From assembly GCA_032158125.1 (NCBI GenBank), contig JASKOT010000003.1, positions 124,001 to 188,000 on the forward strand: DNA of 64,000 bases. The letters are read 5' to 3'. Positions within the stretch are counted from its first letter, which is position 1. Every line of letters begins with the position of its first letter. Positions 24,667 through 36,001 of the stretch are shown one piece after another. Source of the DNA: Papiliotrema nemorosa. Lineage: Eukaryota; Basidiomycota; Tremellomycetes; Tremellales; Rhynchogastremaceae. The notes below the pieces were generated by a model. That model searched no databases. It was not told the DNA's origin and saw only the letters and a list, made by a program, of their open reading frames with translations. Both the position numbers and the translations under genes were made by a program.

Positions 24667-25872
24667 CTAATTCAGCTTGTTCATATTCCTCTTCGCCCTC
24701 GCCATCTTGCTTCCGACCTTGTCGACACCCTGTTCAATCTCGTCCAACATGTCCGACTGTTCACCGATCTCCTTGTGAATCTCCTCACCCATTCCTCGTT
24801 GTCTCTGCAATATCTTGCTGAGCTCTTTAAGCTGATTGTCCTGTCCGTCCATTTTGGTCTGTTGTAGCTGGAGCAAACCTCGATCATCCAGAGGTCTCGT
24901 CTCATCCGTCTCTTCTGGCTTCTTACCAAAGACTCTGCCTGGTGTCGCGCCAAAAGACCCTCCAGAGTTATTCGGCGCCCAGAGCGAACCTGATCCACCT
25001 GACATCGAGCCTCCAACCGAAGTGGTAGATGCGCTTGTAGGCTCACGATTCGTCCTCACTCCCACTTCTGCCATTCTGCTTAGATCTCCCCTTTCGTTCC
25101 TTAGGGCATCAACCATCTCGCCTCTCCTCTTCTTCTCACCATCTCCCACTGCATTCGCAATACCCTCCAGACCCCTGGCAAGGATATCAATCTTGTCCCC
25201 TACCTCCCTGATGAGCCTTTTCGCATTTACGCTCGCACCCCTCGATCCAGCTGCATCGCCCATAGAAGCCAGCGCATCCCTCTTGAGCAGTTCAGATCGT
25301 ATAGATCGAAGAGCAGATTCAACCTTTCCATGTTCCGATATCCAGTTTGCCGGGGTCCAATGTATACTATCCTCTCCTAGAGAGTTCTGACGGTTGACTT
25401 TGGTGTTTTGCGGCACGGAGAGAAAGTCGAGGAATGTATAGCTCTCGCGCCATATGGGTGATTTGGAAGTCAAGATGGCTCGAAGGTATGTTTCCAGTAA
25501 GACTCGTCGTTCTCGGATGATCTAAGGGTCAGATCAGCGTCACTGGCCATAACGGCGCAGGAGATCGTACCTTATCGTCGTAGGCACTTCGTGTGAGGGA
25601 CCAAGGGTGTTTCGGTGGGAGAGACGCGGGTGGATTCTTGCTAGTCGACGAGACGAGCTCAGTGTGTAGAGCGACGAAATCGTTGTACCGCCTATCTACA
25701 GTCCATGTCCGGATAGGTGTGGATACTATCATCAGATCCGAAGGGACAGAGGCTGTGCACGTCGAATTGGCAAGTACGACTCACCCTGTACAGTGTATGT
25801 AGTATGAGGCTTAGGTTGAGTGACGGTTTGAGCAGAGGTGATGGCGATGTTCTGGATATCCGCTGAAGGCAT
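24667..25872 (-). CDS. VAM7: Vacuolar Qc-SNARE with PX domain
   Basis: Soluble SNARE for vacuole fusion, recruited to PI3P membranes through its PX domain. The first exon (ATG 25872) runs to an intron near 25732-25785, and the second gives STPIRTWTVDRRYNDFVALH, the PX core with the R-R-Y-x-D-F phosphoinositide-binding motif, followed by proline-rich ASLPPKHPW. A linker with alternating helices and Ser/Gly stretches follows. The C-terminal SNARE heptads include LLQLQQTKMDGQDNQLKELS and EIHKEIGEQSDMLDEIEQ, with the zero-layer Gln. The protein ends shortly after, without a transmembrane span, as Vam7 does. About 375 residues. It is convergent with RNase III-like gene 1. Confidence 0.9.
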
Positions 25873-26208
25873 CTTGACTCGTCACTCCCGTCGCTGATCC
25901 GGTATAGGCTTCGCTTCACAGATCGCTCAATGAACGACGACCTGCTATGATTATCCTGTGTAAGCCTGAGAAATGCGTCGAAGTGAGGCGATCCTGCGTG
26001 GAAGTGAAGGTCAAAACATGAGATTGGAGGTGAGGTCATTTCACCCGAGATCTACCTCTCACTTTCGCTTATACCTCTTGTTCCGAGACATCGCCTTGAG
26101 AACCTCTGAAGATCAACTCGAACAGGTCAGAGCGGTCTTTGGACTCGGTAGAACGTTGAGGGCTACCTAGAGAAGCGCTGAGGAGGTCAGGGCAGCCTGT
26201 GGACGAGC
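25873..26208. promoter_or_regulatory. Bidirectional promoter, VAM7 / TBC gene
   Basis: 336 bp between divergent start codons of two endolysosomal trafficking genes. Shared regulation is possible but not demonstrated. No element recognised. Confidence 0.45.
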
Positions 26209-28956
26209 ATGTCCGAGGAGCAGGTCTTTACTCGACCTTCACCGGAACTCATCAGGTAAATCTGCCCCTGTAGACTCACTCGAAAGTCTGGACTGATACG
26301 TGCAGCCGAAGATGGGAAGAGCTCTTCTCTGACCCACTTTTATCCCTTTCCCGTCTCAAAGCTGCAGCTCTATCTAAACCCGGTCTGGGCGAGTCAGACG
26401 AGGACGGAGGGATCATCCTTCGTTCTGTCTTTTGGAGGGTGAGACAATGTCACAGAGGGTCTGGGACACAGCTGACCCTACAGTTCTATCATGGGCTTCT
26501 TCCCCCACCTACCTCTTTAGATCTCTTCGAACCATCAGTCGCTGCCTCTCGGCAAAACTACCAGAATCTCCGCGAACGATACCTCGTAGCTCCAGATGGG
26601 AGATGGGCAGACGACTGCACGGGTGCCGAATCATATCAGCCCCCGGGACCCTCCCGCTCTGTACCAGCAGACTCTTTGAACACAAAGACCCCTACAAGGG
26701 CGACTTTCGATCCATTAAGTCTGGACGAAGATTCGCCATGGAAGACGTGGTACGCCCATTTGGACACTCGAAAGGTCATCATGCAGGATGTAGATCGGAC
26801 TTTTCCCGATATACCTTACTTCACGCTAGAGAGGGTGAAACGGTGTATGGTGACCATGCTATTTTTGTTCACGGTTCTCAACCCAGATGTGGGTTACCGA
26901 CAGGTGAGGCTTCCGCTAGGTGTATAGTTGCAAGCTGACCCGCAGGGAATGCACGAGCTCCTAGCCGTCTGTCTCTTCACAGTCGACCGGGACTCCCTCG
27001 AAAGGGTAGAGAGCAAAAAAGATGTGTCCACTCAGGCCATGGGAGCTACTCTGGACAGGCATTACGTGGAACACGATGCTTTCGACCTCTTTATGGCGAT
27101 AATGAAACCTGCCAAGGCGTTCTACGAGTGGAGACAGGAAGAAGGACCGGTCAGTGCCGGTCTCCTCGAGGCGAGCTTCTCGGCTAATGGGCAGAAACGA
27201 GCTCAAAGTGGGCAGGCACCTATAATCATCCGAAGTAACAACCTCCACTCCTCATTGATAAGGAGAATAGATCCGCAGATGTGGGAGAGACTAGAGAATG
27301 AAGGGATAGAGGCGCAACTCTGGGCCATGTGGGTGTATTGCTGCGGATTACGAATAAATGCTTACTCCAGGCGCTGGTACAAGCTGATATTCACCCGTGA
27401 ACTGCCGTTCTCGTTAGCGCTCAGACTATGGGACGGCATTTTCGCTGAAGATCCTGGGTTGGGCCTTCTCGACTTCATCTGCGTGGCTATGCTTTTGCTC
27501 ATTCGTAACGAATGTAGGTTGCGGGCCGATATTTTAGGTGCTGATGGTCAGTGCTGGATTCGGATCACGCGGGTCTACTCACCAACCTCTTGCGGTACCC
27601 TGCGCCATCGCCGCTTTACCCCTTCTCCCCCTTCCTCATCCTATCCCAGGCGCTTCTCTTACGCAATAGCATCACGCCGACCACAGGCGTCGAGGTCGTC
27701 ATACAGAACAACGATATCCTTGGGGTGAGAGCTGCCCCGCCGGTGCGAGAACCTGAACAGATACGCTCGATGCCCAAAGTCCCACAGCGAGGAGTGCAGG
27801 GTCTAGCAGCTGGCCTGTTCGAGCGCGCGCAGGCGGCAGGTCTAGACAAAGCGATCTTATCGACAGTCGCCGACATACGAGTAAGTCAACCTAAATAACC
27901 TTTGTAAAGCTGTCTGACGTAGTGCAGCGAAATATTCCCGATTCTGCGTACTCATACCTCCCAAATCTCCCCTTTTCGCCCCAACAGCCGGGGTCCGCCC
28001 GAATCCCATCCGGTCCATTCTCATCTATACCATCATCTTCCTTCTTGCCGCGCACTCAGCAGTCTGCGCTCCCCTCGCGTTCGCCTATTCCTGCTCCTTC
28101 ATCGATCCGCCCAAACGCCTCCACAGATAGTATTGCCTCCGTCAAGACTCTCCGGGATGCGGAAAGAGAACTGGCGGAGTTACGTCTAGCCATGGTGGGC
28201 ATGGGAAAAGCCATGTCCGAATGGCTGAATAGTCTACCAGAATCAACGGGTCAAACTGAAAGAGATGGTTTGGAAAGGGTAAAGGAAACCTTGTTGGATG
28301 CAGCGGGCAAGGATGTGGATGACATCGTCAAAGAATGGGGATGGCACGATGGTCTGGAGACAGCGAGTAGTCGAGCTGAAACACCGATATCCACACCAGG
28401 AAGTCCGGCAATCCCGTTGACTCAACAAATTATGGCATCATCTCCGCCAATGGCTCTGGAACGACCTGATCTCGGGAATGTGTTACCTTCAAAAGGGGGG
28501 CAAGTGAAGAGCAGTATGACAACAGGTGAAGAGGTGACCCCGACCCCTCGCGCAGTAGATACGTTCACCTCGCCGATCCTTCCTTCCAACCCCTATGTCA
28601 TCAAGACTGCACCTCTCCCTCGTCCTTCTAGACAGCCGATCCACTCAGGCAATCAATCTCCTCCCGTATCTGGTCCGAGTCGAACACCGCCTCGTACCGC
28701 ACCACTACCTCGAGTCTCGGCTCCTCACACACCAACCCGCGTGGAAAGCCCAATCACCTCTCCTTCGGAGACCGGCGATGCAGATGAGATCGTCAAAGGG
28801 TTCAATGGAGTATCATTACGCGAGATCAAACATGTCGACGATCCACTCGACCCCTTAGCTGGACTAGGAGTGACAGTCGGTCGACCGGGAGGTATACATA
28901 CGAAGAAGAACAAGAGTGGAGGGGTTGATCCACTTTTGGGTGTAGGATTGCGGTAG
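26209..28956 (+). CDS. TBC-domain Rab GTPase-activating protein, TBC1D5-like
   Basis: Rab GAP of the TBC1D5 type, which in other eukaryotes acts with retromer on Rab7. Exon 1 starts MSEEQVFTRPSPELIS. Both catalytic fingers are intact: the Arg finger in IMQDVDRTFPD and the Gln finger in YRQGMHELLA, the latter made by splicing at about 26901-26945. ELLDSDHAGLLTNLLRYP is created by a 38-nt intron near 27510-27550. The C-terminal half (27922-28956) is disordered, rich in Pro/Ser/Thr, with a short helix (AERELAELRLAMVGMGKAM). It ends GGVDPLLGVGLR. Five or six introns. Confidence 0.88.
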
Positions 28957-30513
28957 ATCCGGACGTTTTACCCAGCCAGTGTAGCTTAGAGCCTTCAGGG
29001 ATGTATTGCTTGCCATTGAACTTTTTTTATCTTGGACATTACCATTAGCTTGACTCCAGCACGCATTGTGCATGCTGGAAAGCTTCGAGTCATTTCCGCC
29101 GTGTGAGGTGAAGAAACCCAGAATGTGAACGCGTGCCGTGTACAACCCTCGGGGAAAGGTCATGGACACATAGCCCATTGCTGGGATGCACATATATGCA
29201 GAATGTCCCTTGCTTCAACCTGAATGGGCCGTATGCTCTCCTCCTCGGCAAGCTTGTGTGATCTTGCGATGGCCGTGGCACTCTTCCATTTCGGCGCCAA
29301 AATGTCAAAGGCGCTTTTGCCGATCCCCCACAATCAGCCCGATCACATCGGGAGGGGGTGCACCTTGTATAGGTCATGCAAATCACTCTCCATTGGACTT
29401 CGACCGATTCGGGGTCAGATGAACTTTTCAGCGTATCCTTCTGTCCATCAATTGGCGAAGCATTCCCAACACTAGGTCAGAACAGTCAAGCCTGCGCGGA
29501 GGGATTTGTAGTGGCGACTTTGCATGTGTTGTACTCTTATTGTATGTTCATGTATCAGCTGTTCGAGATATACTCACCATACGCTCATTAAGGTACAGGG
29601 GCGTCTGATTGCCGCCGGTGACCGCGTGTAGACTACCCATCTCGTGAAGATAAGCTCCATCTACGGTCGACGACCTCCACCATACCCTCCCCCCCCAATA
29701 CATCTTGCCAACCTCCTGGATCTACCTCTGCTCATTTTGCGTTTCATCCCTTGCATTCCAGCAGGTACCGTCACTTGTCACCTAGGTCATGTCGTGCCTA
29801 CCCATGGAACACGAGGCATGCATAAACGCCATCGTTCGATGGTGTGTGCATGGTAGAAGAGGGGGAGATGATGAACCTTGATGGATGATGCCCTTCCATC
29901 TACCATTACCTCCCTCATCTAGTCGCCCTCCTAATCTGATTCACTCATCATCCAGACCCGATAGCTACATCAGCTTCGTCCACATATTTCGTCAAGCAAA
30001 ACCCGGTCAGCCAGACGCACTCTCATCGCCCTCCCCAACGATCAATCTCAAGACGTGAGTCACCTCTTCCTCCTTTGCCCGCAACCTCCACTCCACGCCT
30101 CATCTACACACCCTTCGCTCCTTTGTCAGGTTTTCTCCTACGTCTCATTCTCATCTTTCTGTCGGCCGATCGAGGCGGAGTATGACCAACAAGCGATGCT
30201 TATTGGAGCTCCGCCACGATAGATGGTGTGAGAACTCATCTCTCCCTCGACCCCCATCTGTTCGGTGCGTATGAGCGGAGTGGGAAGAAGAGCAAGATGC
30301 TACATATATTCTTCACCGTCGATACCAGCTTGATCTCTTCTTTCCCGTCTTTCCCATCGTTCTCTTCGTTGGGTTTGCATCGTTAAAAGCTGTATCATCA
30401 GCAAAAGCGTTCGAAATAGGCGTAACGCACTGACCGCCAAATCATCCTACTGACTTCTCATCTTAATCCGACTCTCGTAATAGATAAGAGTTGACGCTAA
30501 TTCAGCTTCGCGC
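28957..30513. promoter_or_regulatory. 1.56-kb intergenic and leader of the GATA-factor gene
   Basis: No domain-bearing frame on either strand. A pyrimidine-rich tract from about 29880 to 30480 resembles fungal promoter/leader DNA and contains a candidate leader intron. The first 200-300 bp should be the TBC gene's 3' UTR. Confidence 0.5.
30055..30129 (+). other. Candidate 5' UTR intron of the GATA-factor gene
   Basis: 75-nt segment with a GTGAGT donor and pyrimidine-rich 3' end closing in TTTGTCAG. It fits the local intron style but cannot be confirmed without transcript data. Confidence 0.4.
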
Positions 30514-31348
30514 ATGATGATTGAGTCCTATCAGCAAGGAAGAGCAACGTCGTCCATGTCACCCCTCAAGGACGGACCTTCTGACCACCCGACCAGCGCC
30601 ACGCATCACCTTGCGGAGTCGACATCACGCACTAAAAGACGACTGCCTGCTCCTGGCAAGTGTGCCAACTGCGGGATTGATCATGTCAGTCCCTCGAGCC
30701 CGAATATAAAAAGGGCGACCGTTGACTTGACAGAAAAAGGCGGGAATGTGGAGAACGAACCGTTTGGATAATGACGGGACAAAGTTGTGTAATGCGTGTG
30801 GTCTTTTCGTGAGTTCCCGATCGCTCTGCGGAACGACAAAAGCTGAGAATCCAAGGCGACGGAAAAGGGGGTACATCGCAATCCGGGGGCATTGAAGAGA
30901 TCAAAGACCCGCTCGGCGCCCACGTCGAGAGGAGCCTCGCCCGTGAAAGCCGTCCACTATACTCAGAACCGTCCCTCAGCCTCGACACGTCTAGAAACGA
31001 GACCCGACGACCTCTCACAACGTTTTGATCACGGGCAATCGATCAGCGAGGAGGATGATTGCGTGCTTGGCGCTGCATACACCTTGATGACGTTCAAAGA
31101 GGTGAGTCCTTGAAAGAGTTGATAGCTTAACCAAGATCCCACAACCCGGAGTCAGACCGCCCTTTGGTCTGTTACAGACTCGGCCCTCCTGGATACACAA
31201 CCAACGCCCCAGGGTGCAGCCGATGCCGGTCCCTGTAAACGCCGACAAGTCGGTCTCATCGCAATCAGTGCTCTCATCGCCAGCCTCCGACGAGTCCTTC
31301 TACCTCATTACCCCGACATCCTGCTTTGCCGGCTTGACCACTCCTTAA
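30514..31348 (+). CDS. GATA-type zinc-finger protein
   Basis: Small GATA factor. The finger is split by an intron that begins after KCANCGIDH. The downstream exon gives AGMWRTNRLDNDGTKLCNAC, so the finger reads C-x2-C-x20-C-x2-C (using the acceptor before GCGGGA; an earlier acceptor would add two Lys). Next comes GVHRNPGALKRSKTR, a short basic tail, after another intron near 30810-30858. The 3' end is uncertain. One consistent path ends at 31348 after YLITPTSCFAGLTTP. An equally coding-looking frame with a basic stretch (SKRRSISISWQRGSKRR) runs on to a stop at 31530-31532 but needs a splice I could not place. The gene is convergent with BUD32. Confidence 0.7.
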
Positions 31349-31573
31349 AGGAGCAATCAGCTCAGTTCCTCAATCAGAAACCTCGACGCCTAATGCTGAC
31401 GATCCGACAGAGAATCCCGACAAGACCAACGAAAAAGCTTCGAAAAGGCGCTCCATATCTATTTCGTGGCAAAGAGGGTCCAAACGGCGGTCGGCCAGAA
31501 AGCAGGAAGAGGCCGATGCGGTTTGTATATGATAGATGTCCGCTCTCTGTATGCATCACATGTACCTGCAAGC

Positions 31574-32617
31574 TCATCCTGTCATATCTCGTTTCCTGCC
31601 TCTCAGTCGCACTGACGTCAGTTGGAGAATTACACCACGGGAACTCACCTTCTTTCAGCTTGTTCTCTGTCAGCTTCCACTTCTTCTCCCCTAAGCCTTT
31701 GGCATATGCGTCGAGTACCTGCAAGTCAGCTGAAAAACGTGGACAGAGTGAAAACTTACCCCGGCGTATAGAGATTCTGATTGTGGATGTGTTGACGCGA
31801 ACGCCCGTTCCAAGACATATAGATCTACCGCGTAATGCTCGGGGTACTGAGCTGTAGAAGACAGTCCAAAGTCTATCAAGACCTGCAATGCCATCAGTAT
31901 TGAGCATGAGGGGAGGATCATAAATTTACGATCTCATAAGGCTCATTCGGATGATCCGGTGTCAACCTCACCATCATGTTCGACGTTGTCAAGTCTCCAT
32001 GTATGATATTGGTAACGTGAAGTTGAGCCAACGCTTGGCCGATCGATCTCATCAGATCCTCCTGCGTTACTCCAAGCTCCCTCAATGCCTTCATCCCTTC
32101 ACTCTCTTCCAGCTCGTCCGTCTCTGGTAACTGCTCGATATCCTCCCCTTCAGCCGCATCTTCACCTTCAACCTCGCCTTCTGCACCACCACCCAACACC
32201 TCCCGTATAGACCATCCGTCAATTTTCTCCAGACCGAGGACTCCCCCGACTTCATCGACCCAAAGCACCTTCGGGACTGTCACCCCTGCTTTTGCGCATC
32301 GTGAGAGCGCCCGAGCCTCAAATTGCAGTCGGGTTTTGGTGAGTGAGGCATCTAGAGTCGGATGGCGATATCGCTTAGGAAAGCGGTACTTCAATACGAC
32401 AGAAGGGCCCGCCGAAGATGATGCAGCGGATGCGTGTTCTTGGGGCGGGTTGAATGATTGTGGACTGAATGACCTCGACTCGGGGTAGAGATGTTGAAGA
32501 ACGTAAACTTTCTGCAAAGTCAGCTCGGCCTCTACGATCGGCGAGACGTACAGCTTCTGCGCCTTGTTTGATGAGAGAGCTAGAAGCTAGCAGATGCTGA
32601 GACGATGTAGCTGCCAT
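31574..32617 (-). CDS. BUD32: KEOPS-complex serine/threonine kinase
   Basis: Bud32/PRPK, the small atypical kinase of the KEOPS complex needed for the t6A tRNA modification and telomere functions. Exon 1 (32617-32552) encodes [20 protein letters not shown], the usual IKQGAEA opening. After a 39-nt intron comes [17 protein letters not shown], matching the family's K-x-R-x-x-K-x-Y-R-H-P-x-LD. Catalytic [12 protein letters not shown] and [10 protein letters not shown] are intact. A 37-nt last intron yields the end [12 protein letters not shown], the conserved basic tail. An acidic insert (about 32070-32180, Glu-rich) between the kinase lobes is longer than usual. It shares a 251-bp divergent promoter region with the CDCA7-like gene. 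Confidence 0.93.
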
Positions 32618-32868
32618 TGCGATAATGAGTACTATAGGCGACTCTACGACCTCCTAGTCGGGAGGATGGTGAAGAGTGATAATGTTTCGGATAGAGAGAA
32701 GATGACGCCACGTCATGGATTGTTTACGTCTACCGTGTCCCAAGAGTCAAGGTGGATCTACATCTTGCACTGCACACTGTCACACACTGTCCCTCTCGCA
32801 TGCAAGGCTAATGCGGTTGGCTGATTGAGGACGCTCATCTCGCGAACGTGGGGGCGAATGGATAAACA

Positions 32869-35543
32869 ATGTCCCTCGTCGACGAAGAACAGCCCGTCGC
32901 CTCATCGTCGCGTGTGACTTTGGACGACCTGCCGACTGCAGTCTCGTCTACGCCAACGTGGACAGGTGCAGCGGAGGTCGAGACGCCCACAGGCGGCGCG
33001 AAGCATGTCTCGAGCCCGCGATCCCACGACTCCAAGGGGAAGAGAAAGGAGGTATCGGACGAGGGATCGGCACAGGGCGATGACGGGTCGGAAACAGAGG
33101 ACGAGGACGATCATGGGCAATGTACGTTCAATTCAAACTTATGCTTCGAATAGCTGACTTCAGACGAGCTCGAGAGACAGCGCCGAATACGAGAGAACCA
33201 ATTGCTCATCGATTCGTTGGGGCTCAAACCGACTTCCACCCCACGAACCTCTTCTTTCTCCATGAACACCCCTACACAATCCTCGGCCAAGAGGAAAAAG
33301 CGTGAAGGGCACAAAGAAGTCTTTGACAGGTCTGGGTATATCGTCTCCCTACCTGCACCGGGTCAACAACGACAGAGAATGGCATGTGTGGAGATGCCAA
33401 CGGACCGACAGCTCAGGAAGAGGATCGCAGAAGGGGAATATGTAGATTGTGAGCATTGGTGGGAGGGCGAAGAGCGGAGATGGAGATTTGGCCGTGGACA
33501 GGGCGAAAATAAAGAGGGCGAGGAGGAAGATTTGGGAGGTGTCACGAAAGAATTCAGGTGGAGAAAGTGGAGAGGGTTGGAGAAGGAATTGCGGGCTGAG
33601 ATGAAGCAAAGAGGGGAGATGAACAGCAGAGACAAAGCGGGCAATCAGCAGGTCACCTCAGGTCCTTCAGAGCCTACCCCATACTCGGTGGGTCAACGCA
33701 GACTCGCGTATATGAGAACAACACTCATTGAACAGATGATACCAGGTGACGCCTGTCATCAATGCCGACGGAAATCCGACAAACCAAAAATGAAGTGCAG
33801 GAACATCAATCCCGCGTGTCGAGCTGTGTTCTGCGAGACGTGCTGCAAAAGGTGAGTCTGGGCTGGTCCATATTTGTCTGATTCGTACTGCGCAAAAGTG
33901 CGGCTTGATACACTGCGTCGATCATGCCATATGGCCCCTTTCCCGCCTTGTGCCGAACATCTGGCTCTTCCTTTCGCTCATACCCCTGCCAATCTACTTT
34001 GTAGCTCCTTTGACAAGCTCACCCGTCATTGAAATGTGCGCTGATCTCCTACAGATACTCATATTTCGACTTTGACGTGGATTCTCGCTCTTTCATCTGC
34101 CCTCTTTGCAAAGATTGCTGCAACTGCGCAAACTGCATACGCAAACGAGATCTGCATCATCTACTCGGCCCAGGACGTGTCGGAGCCAAGTCCAAGGACC
34201 AGCTCGAATCAGGAATGACGGTACAGGCTTGGCTGGAGAAGGCTACGCAGGAGAAGAGGGGTGTCCCATTCGAGCGAGTAAGATTGGTAGACCAGGCGAC
34301 GGATATCATCTCCCCAGACTTGCCGCCTGAGACACCGCCGGTCACCGCAAAGACATTTAGACCTAGGAAGCGGAAAACTCAGGAGCCGAAAGAACCTAAA
34401 GCGAAGAAGGCGCAGACATTGCGTAAACAGGATGAAGTTGAGGAGGCGAAACCAATCGACGATGATAAGGAGAATGGTCTGGTCATCAACATCAAGCTCA
34501 AGGTCCCGCCAAAACCTGCTCGGATCAAGGAGGTCGACTCGGAAGGCGACACCGTCGGAGGCTATTCGGACGATGACGATGCGGCAAGCGATGCGTCCTC
34601 AAAACTGACCAGTCTCTCGGACGACAAATCTCGCTCGTCCACTGATTCACCTCGACCCGACTTTGCGACGAATGACTATCTCGCCTCACTCGTGGGTAAT
34701 GATACGATGGGGGAAGGCGGTATCAGACTCAGGAAGGACGCGCCCACTCTCGCTGTGACCATGTCACAGAGTACCGATGCGACAGACGATCGGATCAGAC
34801 GACCTCAGGTTACTTCGATCTCATCTCAAGATAGTGTGACGGATAGTGGGAAGAAGCGAAGGAAACCACCGCCAAAAGCCAACATTCTGCGGGCACCCAA
34901 GTACACTATACAAGACGAGTCTGCATCAGGCGAGCCGGAGGCCCCTGTCACTTCGCGCACAGAACCCGAAACGCCACTTACTGCCGACGATCAGCAAACC
35001 TGGCAGGAGAGCAGGACTTCCATGCAATTCCAGTCCTTCTCCTACGAGGGGAATTCGACCTTACCACCCGTGTCCGAGCTCCCTCCTATGCCAGCGATGA
35101 TGCCTCACATGACGTCAATCAACACGATGATTCATGGTTACCCTCCGCCTTACTCCCACTCCCCAACTTCTAGACAGGCTCCCCTGGACGTGCATGCCGC
35201 ACCTGCCTACGCTAGTAGACCGGTGACCCAGAATATGACCTCGACACACTCGAATGTCTTCGCTGGGACCGGTCATCCGAATCTACATATCTCCCATCCG
35301 GCCGCAGCTGGATCGATCAACCCACAAGGCGTAATCTCAGGCTACCCTCCCAAGGCTGGATTCATTGGGCCGATGGAGATGCAGAGACTGGCGGCGGCGG
35401 ATGGAGAAGTCAGTGTTGGGCGTCGTGAAGGATTCTGGCAAGAGCAGACCACGCTCGGTATGGTTCATCTCAGACCGACGGATGCTCCGGAAATGGGGAA
35501 CGGTTTGATGTTGAACAGACAGTATTACCCCAGTCATCCTTAG
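32869..35543 (+). CDS. CDCA7-like zf-4CXXC_R1 zinc-finger protein
   Basis: Three exons; introns near 33121-33163 and 33853-34052. The junction gives YELERQRRIRENQLLIDSLG, the conserved helix that precedes this zinc finger. The cysteine cluster is DACHQCRRKSDKPKMKC, then CRAVFCETCCKRYSYF and ICPLCKDCCNCANC. This is the zf-4CXXC_R1 domain of CDCA7/JPO proteins, where CDCA7 recruits the remodeller HELLS and supports maintenance of DNA methylation and heterochromatin. N-terminal and C-terminal regions are disordered, with acidic and Lys-rich patches (34370-34660). A chromatin role is inferred from family membership only; some domain relatives are histone demethylases, but no JmjC domain is present here. 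Confidence 0.82.
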
Positions 35544-36001
35544 TCCCGATCACCATTGTCTGCATACATGCTATATGTTGTACACACCTCATGAGTTGGC
35601 CATATGCTTGGTCCTGGTCGATGTATGATGCGCTTGTGCATGACCCGTTATAGCTCGGAAGCCGAGATTTACCGTACTCGTATCAAATTGCCGATCGATA
35701 ACAACAGTGACGTGAGTCGAACATTCAGAAAAAGTCGAGAAATCATTGCACTCTTCTCTTGTCTCTTTGTCCAGGTGTCATCGCTGTTAAGGCTGTCGGA
35801 GGTGTCTTGCTGGGTCCGATAGAAGGTCCTCTCGTCAAGGCCAATCGTTTCGAACTCATCCATACGACCATCGCTCAATCATCATTAGACCGACTGCTGG
35901 AATTTCGAGTCCACAGTCGACATCGGAAATCGGTACTGCTCGGTACATCTTGCCCATACCTACGCCATTGACATAGATAAAGTGCAGAGGATCAACATAG
36001 A
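35544..36001. promoter_or_regulatory. Intergenic, CDCA7-like / mitochondrial carrier
   Basis: 458 bp between two plus-strand genes. Short frames on both strands lack any domain. A 5' leader intron of the carrier gene is possible but not clear. Confidence 0.4.

Noticed and set aside
24836..25390. 184-codon plus-strand frame over VAM7
   Set aside because: Antisense shadow of the VAM7 SNARE exon, with no domain.
33349..33644. Hydrophobic-looking minus-strand frames over the CDCA7-like gene
   Set aside because: Antisense shadows of a Lys/Glu/Arg-rich exon; reverse-strand reading of purine-rich codons gives Ser/Leu/Pro-rich peptides.
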